In this document: positions 47,183 through 55,328 of the stretch, one piece after another
How positions within the stretch are numbered: position 1 is the stretch's first letter
Layout: every line of letters starts with the position of its first letter
Assembly: GCF_900110465.1 (NCBI RefSeq)
Contig: NZ_FODV01000004.1
Span: forward strand, 148,108-212,107
Origin: Halogranum amylolyticum
GTDB lineage: Archaea > Halobacteriota > Halobacteria > Halobacteriales > Haloferacaceae
Direction of reading: 5' to 3'
Length of the DNA stretch: 64,000 bases
Translations under genes and position numbers: made by a program
Notes under the pieces: generated by a model
Database searches by the model: none
What the model was told of the DNA's origin: nothing
Seen by the model: the letters and a program-made list of their open reading frames with translations, nothing else

Positions 47183-48249
47183 CCGAGCACGCAGACGGCA
47201 CTGAGCGCGCCGCGTGGGTCGAACACTCGCAGACGGTCGTCCGTACGGCACTTCGGCCAGCGTGGCTCCTCGTCGCCGCGCTCGCTGTGGGCAGTCTGGT
47301 CGGTGGCACCGTTCCGGACAGCGTCCAGTACGTGGTCCTGTTGGCGACGCTGGCCGTCCTCGGCCTCCCACACGGAGCGGTCGACCATCTCGTCGTCGCA
47401 CGACTCCGAGGCGACTCCGACTCGCTCGCCCGGAATCTCGGCGTCGTGAGCGTCGTCTATCTCGTCGTCGGCGGTGCGTACGTCCTCGCGTGGTTCGTCG
47501 CCCCGGCGGCGTCGTTCGTCGCGTTCATCCTCTTGACGTGGTACCACTGGGGACAGGGCGATCTTGCCACGTTGCGCTCGTTCGGGGAGGACCACCTCCA
47601 GACACGCCCACAGCGACTCCTGACGCTACTCGTTCGGGGCGGCCTCCCGATGTTGGTTCCGCTCTTGGCGTTTCCGGCTGCCTATCGAACGGTCGCGGAA
47701 CTGGTGGTCTCCCGATTCGACCCCGCCGCTGCCGACGCTCTCGGGTGGGCGTTCCACCCGGAAGTGCGTCTGGGTCTCGGCACCTCGTTTGCGGTGCTCG
47801 TCGTCGGGTCACTCCTCCTCGGCGGTCTTCGCGCCCGAAACGGGACCGCCGCGACGTGGCGCGCGTGGCAGGTCGACGCGGGCGAGACAGTCCTGCTCGC
47901 GGGCTACTTCGCCGTCGTCCCGCCGGTGCTGGCAATCGGGGTGTACTTCTCGGTGTGGCACGCCCTTCGGCACGTCTTCCGCGTGGCCGCACTCGACGAC
48001 TCCTCGGCGCTCGCCCTCGACGAGGGGCGACCATCTGCGGCGCTGTGGCAGTTCACACTGGACGCGGCACCGCTCTCGGTCGCGTCGCTCGTCGTCCTCG
48101 CGGGGTTGTTCGTCGCCGCCCCCTACGCGCCGACCGACGTCGCCGGGTTCTCGGGGCTCTATCTCGTCTTCCTCGCCGTGTTGACGCTGCCGCACGTGGT
48201 GGTCGCGACGTGGGCTGACCTTCGACAGGGTGTCTGGTCGGTCGAGTGA
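47179..48249 (+). CDS. blh: Brp/Blh-type beta-carotene 15,15'-dioxygenase
   Basis: The 356-residue multi-helix membrane protein has four conserved histidine sites that bind iron in this family: GLPHGAVDH (H65, H70), TWYHWGQGD, VWHALRHVFR and TLPHVVV. It cleaves beta-carotene centrally to give two retinal molecules. It is translationally coupled to crtY. With bop and crtY it makes a self-contained retinal-protein operon. Confidence 0.92.
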   Translation: MTEHADGTERAAWVEHSQTVVRTALRPAWLLVAALAVGSLVGGTVPDSVQYVVLLATLAVLGLPHGAVDHLVVARLRGDSDSLARNLGVVSVVYLVVGGAYVLAWFVAPAASFVAFILLTWYHWGQGDLATLRSFGEDHLQTRPQRLLTLLVRGGLPMLVPLLAFPAAYRTVAELVVSRFDPAAADALGWAFHPEVRLGLGTSFAVLVVGSLLLGGLRARNGTAATWRAWQVDAGETVLLAGYFAVVPPVLAIGVYFSVWHALRHVFRVAALDDSSALALDEGRPSAALWQFTLDAAPLSVASLVVLAGLFVAAPYAPTDVAGFSGLYLVFLAVLTLPHVVVATWADLRQGVWSVE

Positions 48250-48343
48250 GAGATATCCGAACGGAGCGGCGCGGTCGTCCACTCGACCGAGAGCGTGTGA
48301 CGCGATGGAAACCGTTTTTCGCGACCGTTCCGAACTCCGGATC

Positions 48344-49642
48344 ATGAACATACGTGAGATCGCCGACCTCGGGCCGGACGAGCGCGACGCGCTGTTCGCA
48401 CGCGACGCCGGCATCGAGGCGGTTCGGGGCGACGTCCGCGACATCGTCGACCGGGTCCACCAGGAGGGCGACGTCGCAGTCCGGGAGTTCTGCCGCGAGT
48501 TCGACGACGTCGAGGTGGGGAATCTCGACATCACCGACGAGGCCGAACGCGCCTACGACGCGATCGACGAGGAGGTCCGCGAGGCGATCGAGACGGCGGC
48601 GGCGAACGTCCGCGAGTTTCACGAACGACAGCTCCCCGACGACTGGCGCGAGAACTTCGACGGGCGCGAACTGGGGCGTCGCTTCCGGCCGCTGGACCGC
48701 GTCGGTGTCTACGCGCCCGGCGGGACGGCCGCCTACCCCTCCAGCGCGCTGATGGGCGTCATCCCTGCGAAGGTCGCCGGCGTCGACCACGTCGCCGTCG
48801 CGACGCCGCCTGCCGACGAGATCAACCCCGTGACGCTGGCGGCCATCCACGCCGCGGGCGCGGACGCGGTCTACAGCGTCGGTGGCGCACAGGCCGTCTC
48901 GGCGCTCGCCTACGGGACCGAGACCGTCAAGGCGGTCCAGAAGGTCGTCGGCCCGGGCAACAAGTGGGTGACGGCCGCGAAGGCCGAGGTCCGCGGCGAC
49001 GTCGAGATCGACTTCCTCGCGGGGCCGAGCGAGATCCTCGTCGTCGCCGACGAGACCGCCGACCCGGCGTTCGTCGCGGCGGACCTCGTCGCACAGGCCG
49101 AACACGACCCCAACTCGTCGGTCGTCGCCGTCACCGACGACGAGGCGACCGCCGAGGCCGTCGTCGACGAGGTCGAGCGACAGGCCGCCGACCGCGAGCG
49201 CGCCGACATCGTCGAGGACGCTCTCGCGAACGACGCCAGCGGCGTCCTGCTGGCGCGGTCGATGTCCGAGGCCGTCCTCTTCGCCGAGGAGTACGCCGCC
49301 GAACACCTGACGATTCAGGCTCGCGACGACGAGGAACTGCTCGACCGCATCTCGAACGCAGGGAGCGTCTTCCTGGGTCCGTACACGCCCGTCGCGGCCG
49401 GCGACTACGCCTCCGGGACGAACCACGTCCTCCCAACGAACGGTGGGGCGAAATTGTACGGTGGACTCTCGGTCGACACGTTCCTGCGGTCGACGACGGT
49501 TCAGCGACTCGACCGCGACGGACTCGACGACCTCGCGCCGACCATCACGACGCTCGCCGAGGCGGAGGGGCTGGAGGCGCACGCCGAGAGCGTCCGGCGG
49601 CGATTCGCCGACGACGACGGAGACGCAGACACCGACGAGTGA
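48344..49642 (+). CDS. hisD: Histidinol dehydrogenase
   Basis: From the ATG at 48344 the protein has 432 residues. Family landmarks are YAPGGTAAYPSSALMG, VGPGNKWVTAAKAEVRG, DFLAGPSEILVVADE, AEHDPNSS (zinc-binding region) and EEYAAEHLTI. It performs the last two oxidation steps of histidine synthesis. A TATA-like word (gtttttcgc, about 48315) lies about 28 nt upstream. It overlaps the next gene's GTG by three bases (49639-49642). Confidence 0.96.
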   Translation: MNIREIADLGPDERDALFARDAGIEAVRGDVRDIVDRVHQEGDVAVREFCREFDDVEVGNLDITDEAERAYDAIDEEVREAIETAAANVREFHERQLPDDWRENFDGRELGRRFRPLDRVGVYAPGGTAAYPSSALMGVIPAKVAGVDHVAVATPPADEINPVTLAAIHAAGADAVYSVGGAQAVSALAYGTETVKAVQKVVGPGNKWVTAAKAEVRGDVEIDFLAGPSEILVVADETADPAFVAADLVAQAEHDPNSSVVAVTDDEATAEAVVDEVERQAADRERADIVEDALANDASGVLLARSMSEAVLFAEEYAAEHLTIQARDDEELLDRISNAGSVFLGPYTPVAAGDYASGTNHVLPTNGGAKLYGGLSVDTFLRSTTVQRLDRDGLDDLAPTITTLAEAEGLEAHAESVRRRFADDDGDADTDE

Positions 49643-50424
49643 CCGACGCTCGGCCCGCCCGGACGTTCGCCGAGGCCTGCGAGGCCGTCCTACAGGACCC
49701 CGACGGGGAGCACTCGCTGGCGACGACGCTCGCCCCGCTGGCCGACCGGCTGGCGGCCGACGCGGAGGACGACTACGACCGACAGTTCCGGACGGTGACC
49801 GAGCGGACCCCCCGAACGGCGGAGACGGTGCTGGCGGTGGACTGCGGTGTCGGCGGACTGCTCCCCCGCCTGGAGGCGCGGTTCCCCCACGTCGTCGGGC
49901 TGGACGCCCACCCCGACCTGTTGGCGTTCGCCGAACGTCGGGTCCGACATGCGGTGCTCGAAGACGGCGACGTGACGGACTGTGACCTCGGACGGCGGTT
50001 CGACGCCGTCGTCGCCTTCGAGTACGCCGTCTCGCAGTTCGCGAGCGACGGCGACCTCGCGGCCTGCTTCGCGACGGTCGCCGACCACCTCGCGCCGGAC
50101 GGCGTCCTCGTCTTCGACGCCGTCGTCGACCCCGTCGCGGTCGACGCGGAGACGGTTGGCGTGTTCACGGACGAGCGGTACCGCCTCGAACGCGCCGTCG
50201 ACGTCGTCCCCGCACCGACGCTGCCGGGGGTCGAACGCCGGATCGACTACCGCGTGACCGACCTCGAGAGCGGGCGAGAGGCGACGACGAGCGAACGCCA
50301 ACAGATCCGGACGGTCGACGTCGAGGCGGTGCAGACCGCGCTGGCGACGGCGGGGTTCGGTCGGGTGACCGTCGACCACGACGCGGCCGGCGAAGGGGCG
50401 ATTCTCGTGACTGCGCGGCGCTGA
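49639..50424 (+). CDS. SAM-dependent methyltransferase
   Basis: The GTG at 49639 overlaps the hisD stop in GTGA, so the two are coupled. The 261-residue protein has class I motifs VLAVDCGVGGLLPRLEARFPHVVGLDAHPDLLAFAERR and HLAPDGVLVFDAVV. The glutamate-rich C-terminal part is variable. The acceptor is unknown; coupling to hisD may be simply operon packing. Confidence 0.75.
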   Translation: MTDARPARTFAEACEAVLQDPDGEHSLATTLAPLADRLAADAEDDYDRQFRTVTERTPRTAETVLAVDCGVGGLLPRLEARFPHVVGLDAHPDLLAFAERRVRHAVLEDGDVTDCDLGRRFDAVVAFEYAVSQFASDGDLAACFATVADHLAPDGVLVFDAVVDPVAVDAETVGVFTDERYRLERAVDVVPAPTLPGVERRIDYRVTDLESGREATTSERQQIRTVDVEAVQTALATAGFGRVTVDHDAAGEGAILVTARR

Positions 50425-50498
50425 CTGCGACCGCCGGAGACGGGTCACGACGGGGGTCGGCGTCAGGGTTAACACGGTCGGCCGTGTAAGAGTCACCT

Positions 50499-50864
50499 AT
50501 GAGCACGGAAACCGCCGACGGGGAGACGAGAGCCCCCATCACGGTCACGAAAGCGGCGGCCGAGGAGGCCATCTCGCTTCTCGACGGCGAAGGGATGGAT
50601 ACGGACGTCGCCGGACTCCGCCTGTTCGTCCAGCAGGGCGGCTGTGCGGGGCTCTCCTACGGGATGCGTTTCGACGACGAGCCAGAGCCGGACGACACGG
50701 TCACCGACTTCCACGGACTTCGGGTGTTCGTCGACCCCGCCAGCATGAAGTACATCGGCGGGTCGACGCTCGACTACGAGGGCGGCCTGCAGGCGAAGGG
50801 GTTCCACGTCGAGAATCCCAACGTCGAGAGCGAATGCGGCTGTGGCGAGTCCTTCAGAACGTAG
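50499..50864 (+). CDS. A-type iron-sulfur cluster carrier (HesB/IscA family)
   Basis: The 121-residue protein has the three conserved cysteines of the family, C49 (GGCAGLSYG) and the pair C113 and C115 (ECGCGESF). It carries Fe-S clusters or iron to target apoproteins. The N-terminal 12 residues are disordered and acidic. Confidence 0.93.
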   Translation: MSTETADGETRAPITVTKAAAEEAISLLDGEGMDTDVAGLRLFVQQGGCAGLSYGMRFDDEPEPDDTVTDFHGLRVFVDPASMKYIGGSTLDYEGGLQAKGFHVENPNVESECGCGESFRT

Positions 50865-50900
50865 AGAAAGGTTCTTTTCAGCGTTCGCCGAACCGGAGGT

Positions 50901-51060
50901 ATGGCCCTCCACTCGCGACGTGGTCTGCTTCGACTCGGGAGCGCCGCGGCGGCGACGTCGCTGGCGGGATGGGCGAGTCTGCCGTTCGTTTGTCTCCCCC
51001 ACCCAGTACTACCTGGACTTTCTACAGAACGGATGCGGAAGCGACTCCATCTACCTCTGA
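50901..51060 (+). pseudogene. Decayed small Tat-signal protein, frameshifted
   Basis: The ATG at 50901 follows GGAGGT directly. Its reading, MALHSRRGLLRLGSAAAATS, is a textbook twin-arginine signal with a hydrophobic run. In that frame the rest makes no sense and runs over the next gene. In the +1 frame the segment SPTQYYLDFLQNGCGSDSIY ends at a stop at 51058-51060. I infer one frameshift between them, giving a relic of a small exported protein of about 50 residues. It is uncertain; both parts are short. Confidence 0.35.
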
Positions 51061-51105
51061 CCGCCGAGAACCACATTCAAAAGCCACCGCGCCGTAGCGG
51101 GGGCA

Positions 51106-51351
51106 ATGACACTGGAAACGGCCACCACGGCGGACGGCGAGCAGGTGTACGTCGACCGGAGCGCGGGCGTCCGCGGGTCGGAGGCCCCGTTCTTCGTCGT
51201 CTACGTCTCCGAGGACGCCGACCGACGCTGGGGGTTCTACTGCGACAACTGCGGGACGTTCGACAACGCGATGGACACGATGGGTCGCATCGTCTGCAAC
51301 CGGTGTGAGAACATCCGCAAACCCGAGGAGTGGGACGCCGCCCACGAGTAA
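51106..51351 (+). CDS. Small CxxC zinc-ribbon protein (DUF5816-like)
   Basis: The 81-residue protein has two CxxC pairs: C46-C49 in FYCDNCG and C64-C67 in VCNRCEN. They fit one zinc site. The first 45 residues form a beta-rich domain. Such small zinc proteins are frequent in haloarchaea and often unassigned. It has no operon partner. Confidence 0.7.
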   Translation: MTLETATTADGEQVYVDRSAGVRGSEAPFFVVYVSEDADRRWGFYCDNCGTFDNAMDTMGRIVCNRCENIRKPEEWDAAHE

Positions 51352-51437
51352 CCGAGTTCGACGAGTAGAGGCCTCGAAGCGCTCGATTTTCGAACGGTGC
51401 CAAGATTTATCACAAGGGCTGTAGTATGGTTAGCTAC

Positions 51438-51779
51438 ATGGCCCCTGTTACCATGCCACCAGTCGAGCAAGCGCGGGAGATCTTCACCCGCCTCGGCTAC
51501 GTCGTCTCCGGCGAGGGGACTGAACTCACGGCGGAACGTAAGTGGCGGACCGTCCACGTAACCGCGATGAGCGGCATCGACGCGGAGACCGAACAGCGCG
51601 TCCTCACGGACGGGGGGAACGGTGACGAACCCCGTTTGCGCTGCTTCGTGACGTGGGAGGCTTATACAGGGGAACTCCGCGAGCGACTGATGGAGGCGAA
51701 ACCGCCCTACGACTGGGCGGTCATCGGCGTCGACGACCACGGTAGTTACGAGGTCGTCCACGGCGCAGCTCCGGCCTGA
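51438..51779 (+). CDS. Small haloarchaeal conserved protein, unknown function
   Basis: Two ATGs are possible, at 51426 and 51438. The TATA-like word (gatttatc, about 51404-51411) puts the transcript start near 51434, so I prefer 51438, giving 113 residues (MAPVTMPPVEQAREIFTRLGY). The protein has an N-terminal helix, then beta-rich parts with WRTVHVTAMSG and a late YDWAVIGVDDHG. No catalytic motif. The function is unknown. Confidence 0.7.
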   Translation: MAPVTMPPVEQAREIFTRLGYVVSGEGTELTAERKWRTVHVTAMSGIDAETEQRVLTDGGNGDEPRLRCFVTWEAYTGELRERLMEAKPPYDWAVIGVDDHGSYEVVHGAAPA

Positions 51780-51870
51780 CCGACGTCGGCCCGAGTCGGC
51801 CTACCGACTAGCGGCCGACCGGGTCTGACAGCCCCCCGATTTTTGCGTCGCCCGCGTGTCGACAAGCGAC

Positions 51871-52446
51871 ATGCTCGTCTTACAGAGCGGCCTCGTCACG
51901 CAGGCGTTCGTCGACTTCGTCGCGAACATTCGGACGGCACTCCCGGCCGTCGTCTCCGGACTCGTCTTCTTGCTGCTCGCAGCGGTGCTCGTGAAGGTCG
52001 TCCTGTTCGTGCTGAAGGTTGCCCTGAAACAGACGCTTCCGGGCGAGTCACCCGTCTATCGGCAGTTCGTCACGACGGTTGTCGGCGTGTTTCTCTGGTT
52101 CGGGGTCGGACTGTCCTTCCTCTCGATCGTCGGGTTGGAGGACATCGCGGCGTCACTCGGCACCGCCGCCGGGTTCGTCGCACTCGGCGTCTCCTATGCG
52201 ACGTCGAGCATGATCGCCGACGCCGTCGCGGGTATCTACCTCCTCCGCGACCCCGACTTCATGCCGGGCGACACAGTCGAGACGGGTGACACCACCGGCG
52301 TCGTCCAGACCATCGAACTCCGGAAGACCCGCCTCGCGGTCGACGGCGACACGGTCGTCCGCGGGAACGCCGAGATAGAAAAGAAGTGGAAGAAAGTCGA
52401 GACGGCAGGCGAGGACCGACCGACCGAGGAGGCTGTGACGAGTTAG
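51871..52446 (+). CDS. MscS-family mechanosensitive channel-like membrane protein
   Basis: From the ATG at 51871 (with a GTG at 51856 as alternative) the protein has 191 residues. Three helices lie at about 18-47, 62-85 and 93-115, and then the MscS beta domain: GTAAGFVALGVSYATSSMIADAVAGIYLL and DFMPGDTVETGDTTGVVQTIEL. It is shorter than MscS (about 285) because the C-terminal domain is missing. It may act as a pressure-relief channel. A second, longer MscS homologue is at 57267-58322. Confidence 0.72.
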   Translation: MLVLQSGLVTQAFVDFVANIRTALPAVVSGLVFLLLAAVLVKVVLFVLKVALKQTLPGESPVYRQFVTTVVGVFLWFGVGLSFLSIVGLEDIAASLGTAAGFVALGVSYATSSMIADAVAGIYLLRDPDFMPGDTVETGDTTGVVQTIELRKTRLAVDGDTVVRGNAEIEKKWKKVETAGEDRPTEEAVTS

Positions 52447-52492
52447 CACGCGTTCCGAGGAGCTTATTCTTTCAGCGCACGAACGCACGGTC

Positions 52493-53491
52493 GTGTTTGT
52501 CGGTCACGCCCTCCTCGCGTTCGCGGTCGCCGCGAGCGTCGCCGCGTTCACCGGGTGGCCGCGAGAGCGTGCCCTCTCGGTCGGCCTCGTCGCCGGGCTG
52601 TTCGCGGCCGCGCCCGACGTCGACATGGCGTACGCCCTCGTCGGCGTCGCGACCGCGAGCGTCGGGAACGCGCTGGCGCTCGCCGGAGCCTTCTGGCAGA
52701 CCGGCAACCTCGTCCACCGGGCGGTGACCCACTCGCTGGTGGTCGCGCTGTTCGTCTCGCTCTCGGTCGGCCTCGTCGCCTCCGGCGTGCGGGCCGCCTC
52801 GCTCGGGGGGCGGCGACGTCGAGCGAGTCGCCTGTCGACCGGCGGCGGTCTGCTCCTCTCGACCGCCCTCGTCGTCGCCGCGGGCGCGAAGAGCGGCCTG
52901 CTCGGTGCAGTCGTGATGGGGCTGTTCTGTGCCGTCTCGCTCGGTATCGCACTCGTGGCGGTCCGTCGGACCGAGCTAGACGCCTGCAGCCTCGCCGCCG
53001 CGGCGCTGTTCGGCGTCGCTTCCCACCCCTTCGGCGATCTCTTCACCGGCGAGCCGCCGGCGTTGCTGTATCCGCTGGACGCCGTCGTGTTCGCCGATCG
53101 ACTCACTCTGCACGCCGACCCGACCGTCCATCTGCTGAGCGCGTTCGGACTCGAACTCGCGACGATCTGGGCGGCGGTGCTCGTCGGGCTGTGGCTGACC
53201 GGGCGGTCGCTCCGGACCGCCGTCGACGCTCGGGCGGCGCTCGGCGTCGGCTACGCAGGCAGCCTGCTCGTCATCCCGGCGCCGACGCTCGACCTCTCGT
53301 ACCCGTTCGTGTTCACCGTCCTCGCCGTTGGCGCGGTCGGCGCGACGCCGCGGTTCCGGCGGTCGGTCCCGTCGCGGCGGCTACGGCGACCCACCTTCGA
53401 ACTCCCGGAGCGGCTGTCGGCGGCCGTCACCGGACTGGCGGCGGTGACGCTCGGGTGGGTGGCGTACTCGCTGGCGTACCTCCTGGCCTGA
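52493..53491 (+). CDS. YdjM/DUF457-type membrane-bound metal-dependent hydrolase
   Basis: The 332-residue protein, GTG start, has about nine helices and the family's conserved acid and histidine residues near membranes: FVGHALLAFA, AAAPDVDMAY, NLVHRAVTHSL and ASHPFGDLF. The H..D..HR..TH..HP.GD pattern is that of DUF457 proteins, called metal-dependent hydrolases, with no verified substrate. Confidence 0.75.
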   Translation: MFVGHALLAFAVAASVAAFTGWPRERALSVGLVAGLFAAAPDVDMAYALVGVATASVGNALALAGAFWQTGNLVHRAVTHSLVVALFVSLSVGLVASGVRAASLGGRRRRASRLSTGGGLLLSTALVVAAGAKSGLLGAVVMGLFCAVSLGIALVAVRRTELDACSLAAAALFGVASHPFGDLFTGEPPALLYPLDAVVFADRLTLHADPTVHLLSAFGLELATIWAAVLVGLWLTGRSLRTAVDARAALGVGYAGSLLVIPAPTLDLSYPFVFTVLAVGAVGATPRFRRSVPSRRLRRPTFELPERLSAAVTGLAAVTLGWVAYSLAYLLA

Positions 53492-53594
53492 CGCTCCTCG
53501 CCGGCCGTCAGGGCAGTCGTCGACGCCCCCGGTCGCCGCGACCGTTTTCGACGTGTCGGAAAGGTTTTGCCTCGGCTGACGCCTACGTCAGGAT

Positions 53595-54230
53595 ATGTCA
53601 CGCTCCGGGCTCCGAGACGTCGTCGAGCGCCGACAGGTGAACGCCGTCCTCGGGTGGCTGCTCGTGGGCTTTCTCGCCGTCGTCGCCGTCGCCGCGCTCC
53701 TCCGCCGAGACCTCCTCTGGGCGGGGTTCACGCTCGTCGTCGTCGCGCTGGCGATCGTGCCGGCGGTCGCCGCCCGGAACCCGCGCTCGATGCTCCCGTG
53801 GGAGGTGATCGCGCTGGCGTCGCTCCCGATGCTCGCTCGCGTGGTCGTCGTGGGCCAGCGCGTCGACGGCATCACGCTCACCGGCCGAGTGACGACCTAT
53901 CTCGCGGTCGCCGCGGTGGCGCTCATCATCGCCGTCGAACTGGACGTGTTCACGTCGGTGAAGATGAACTACTCCTTTGCCGTCCTCTTCGTCGTCATCG
54001 CGACGATGGCTGCCGCCGGCGTGTGGGCGGTCGCGCAGTGGCTGTCGGATCTCTACCTCGGCACGGGGTTCCTCGTCGATCGGAACACCGGGGCGACGCC
54101 CGAGACCGAACTGATGTGGGATTTCGTCGCCGCCACGGTCGCCGGCGTCGGCGCGGGGTTCCTCTTCGAGTTCTACTTCCGGCGGCGACGCGACAGACAG
54201 GCGGCGCTTCTAGAGGAGGTCGAGTCGTGA
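53595..54230 (+). CDS. Membrane protein, six helices, unknown function
   Basis: The 211-residue protein has helices at about 18-36, 41-58, 70-88, 100-115, 122-143 and 165-185. No signature. Its stop is overlapped by the next gene's GTG (GTGA), so they form a translational pair. The C-terminal tail is highly charged (RRRRDRQAALLEEVES). Confidence 0.72.
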   Translation: MSRSGLRDVVERRQVNAVLGWLLVGFLAVVAVAALLRRDLLWAGFTLVVVALAIVPAVAARNPRSMLPWEVIALASLPMLARVVVVGQRVDGITLTGRVTTYLAVAAVALIIAVELDVFTSVKMNYSFAVLFVVIATMAAAGVWAVAQWLSDLYLGTGFLVDRNTGATPETELMWDFVAATVAGVGAGFLFEFYFRRRRDRQAALLEEVES

Positions 54231-54934
54231 GCGCCGACTCGGGGAGAGAGTCGGAGTCCACCTCCGCCACGGACGCGCTGTCGCGAGTGCGCGCCCTCGT
54301 CCGCCTCGACGAGCGGACCCAGCGGCGACTGTCACGAGCGATGCAGGTGACGCTCGTCGGACTGCTGTTCGTCGGCTTCGAGCGAGGTGACCTCGGCATC
54401 GTCGTCAACGCCGGCGTCGCGTTCCTCATCACCTACCTGCCCGCGACGCTCGAACGCGACTACCACATCCCGATGAACGCCGGGTTGACGCTCTGGATCA
54501 CCACCGCGGTGTTCCTCCACGCGCTCGGCACCGTCGGCATCCCCGGCACCGAACAGACGTTCTACCGGTCGCTGCCGTGGTGGGACAGCGTCACCCACGC
54601 GCTGTCGGCCAGCGTCGTCGCCGCCATCGGCTACACGGTCGCCCGCGCGATCGAGGAGCACACCGACGGCGTCGAACTCCCCGAGCGGTTCATGTTCGTC
54701 TTCATCCTGCTCTTCGTCGTCGCCTTCGGCGTCCTCTGGGAGGTGCTGGAGTTCGCCATCGGCGGGGCGGCAGACCTCCTCGGCAACGACGCGGTCCTGA
54801 CGCAGTACGGCCTCGAAGACACGATGACCGACCTCGTGTTCAACACCGTCGGCGGCGTCGTCGTCTCGATCTGGGGGACCGCCTACCTGACAGACGTCGT
54901 CGGCGCGCTCGCGACCCGACTGAACCGCCAGTGA
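54227..54934 (+). CDS. DUF2238/YjdF-like membrane protein
   Basis: From the GTG at 54227 the 235-residue protein has five or six helices, with the family-like segment RSLPWWDSVTHALSASVVAAIGY and FGVLWEVLEFAIGG. The W-D-x-x-x-H and W-E-x-x-E-F patterns are typical of the YjdF group, of unknown role. It is co-translated with the membrane protein before it. Confidence 0.65.
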   Translation: MSADSGRESESTSATDALSRVRALVRLDERTQRRLSRAMQVTLVGLLFVGFERGDLGIVVNAGVAFLITYLPATLERDYHIPMNAGLTLWITTAVFLHALGTVGIPGTEQTFYRSLPWWDSVTHALSASVVAAIGYTVARAIEEHTDGVELPERFMFVFILLFVVAFGVLWEVLEFAIGGAADLLGNDAVLTQYGLEDTMTDLVFNTVGGVVVSIWGTAYLTDVVGALATRLNRQ

Positions 54935-55024
54935 GTGGCCGACTTCGCGTCGTCCCGTCGGCCGCGGAACCTGTTCTGGTCGGGGAGTGTCTTTTTGCCC
55001 TAGCCGAGTGAACAGACAGATGCG

Positions 55025-55234
55025 ATGGTATACAAGAAGATCACCCTCATCGGTCGGAGTGACGAGAGTTTCGACGCCGCCGTCGACGACGCCGTCGACC
55101 GCGCAAACGACACCCTCGACAACGTCCACTGGGTCGAAGTGAAGGAGATGGGCGTCGAGATCGCCTCGGTCGAGGACCGTGAGTACCAGACAGAGGTCGA
55201 GGTCGCCTTCCAGCTCGAAGAGCCGGAAGCGTAA
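55025..55234 (+). CDS. Dodecin, flavin-binding protein
   Basis: The 69-residue protein has the dodecin form: [21 protein letters not shown]36 in [14 protein letters not shown] and a final VEVAFQLEE. The Trp stacks on flavin dimers in the halophilic dodecamer. It stores riboflavin or lumichrome and limits light damage, a sensible partner in a light-exposed halophile. It ends with a stop 94 bp before the nucleotidase gene. Confidence 0.95.
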   Translation: MVYKKITLIGRSDESFDAAVDDAVDRANDTLDNVHWVEVKEMGVEIASVEDREYQTEVEVAFQLEEPEA

Positions 55235-55328
55235 CCTGGCGATCGGATCATCCCTCGCGGGAGCGAAGAAACGTCGCCGGCGACGACGTCTCGACGGCTT
55301 CTTGTCGTCGGCGACGTCACACCCGGTC

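Noticed and set aside
48964..49638. 225-codon extension of the methyltransferase before GTG 49639
   Set aside because: It lies over hisD in a wrong frame; the overlap GTGA with the hisD stop is the better start.
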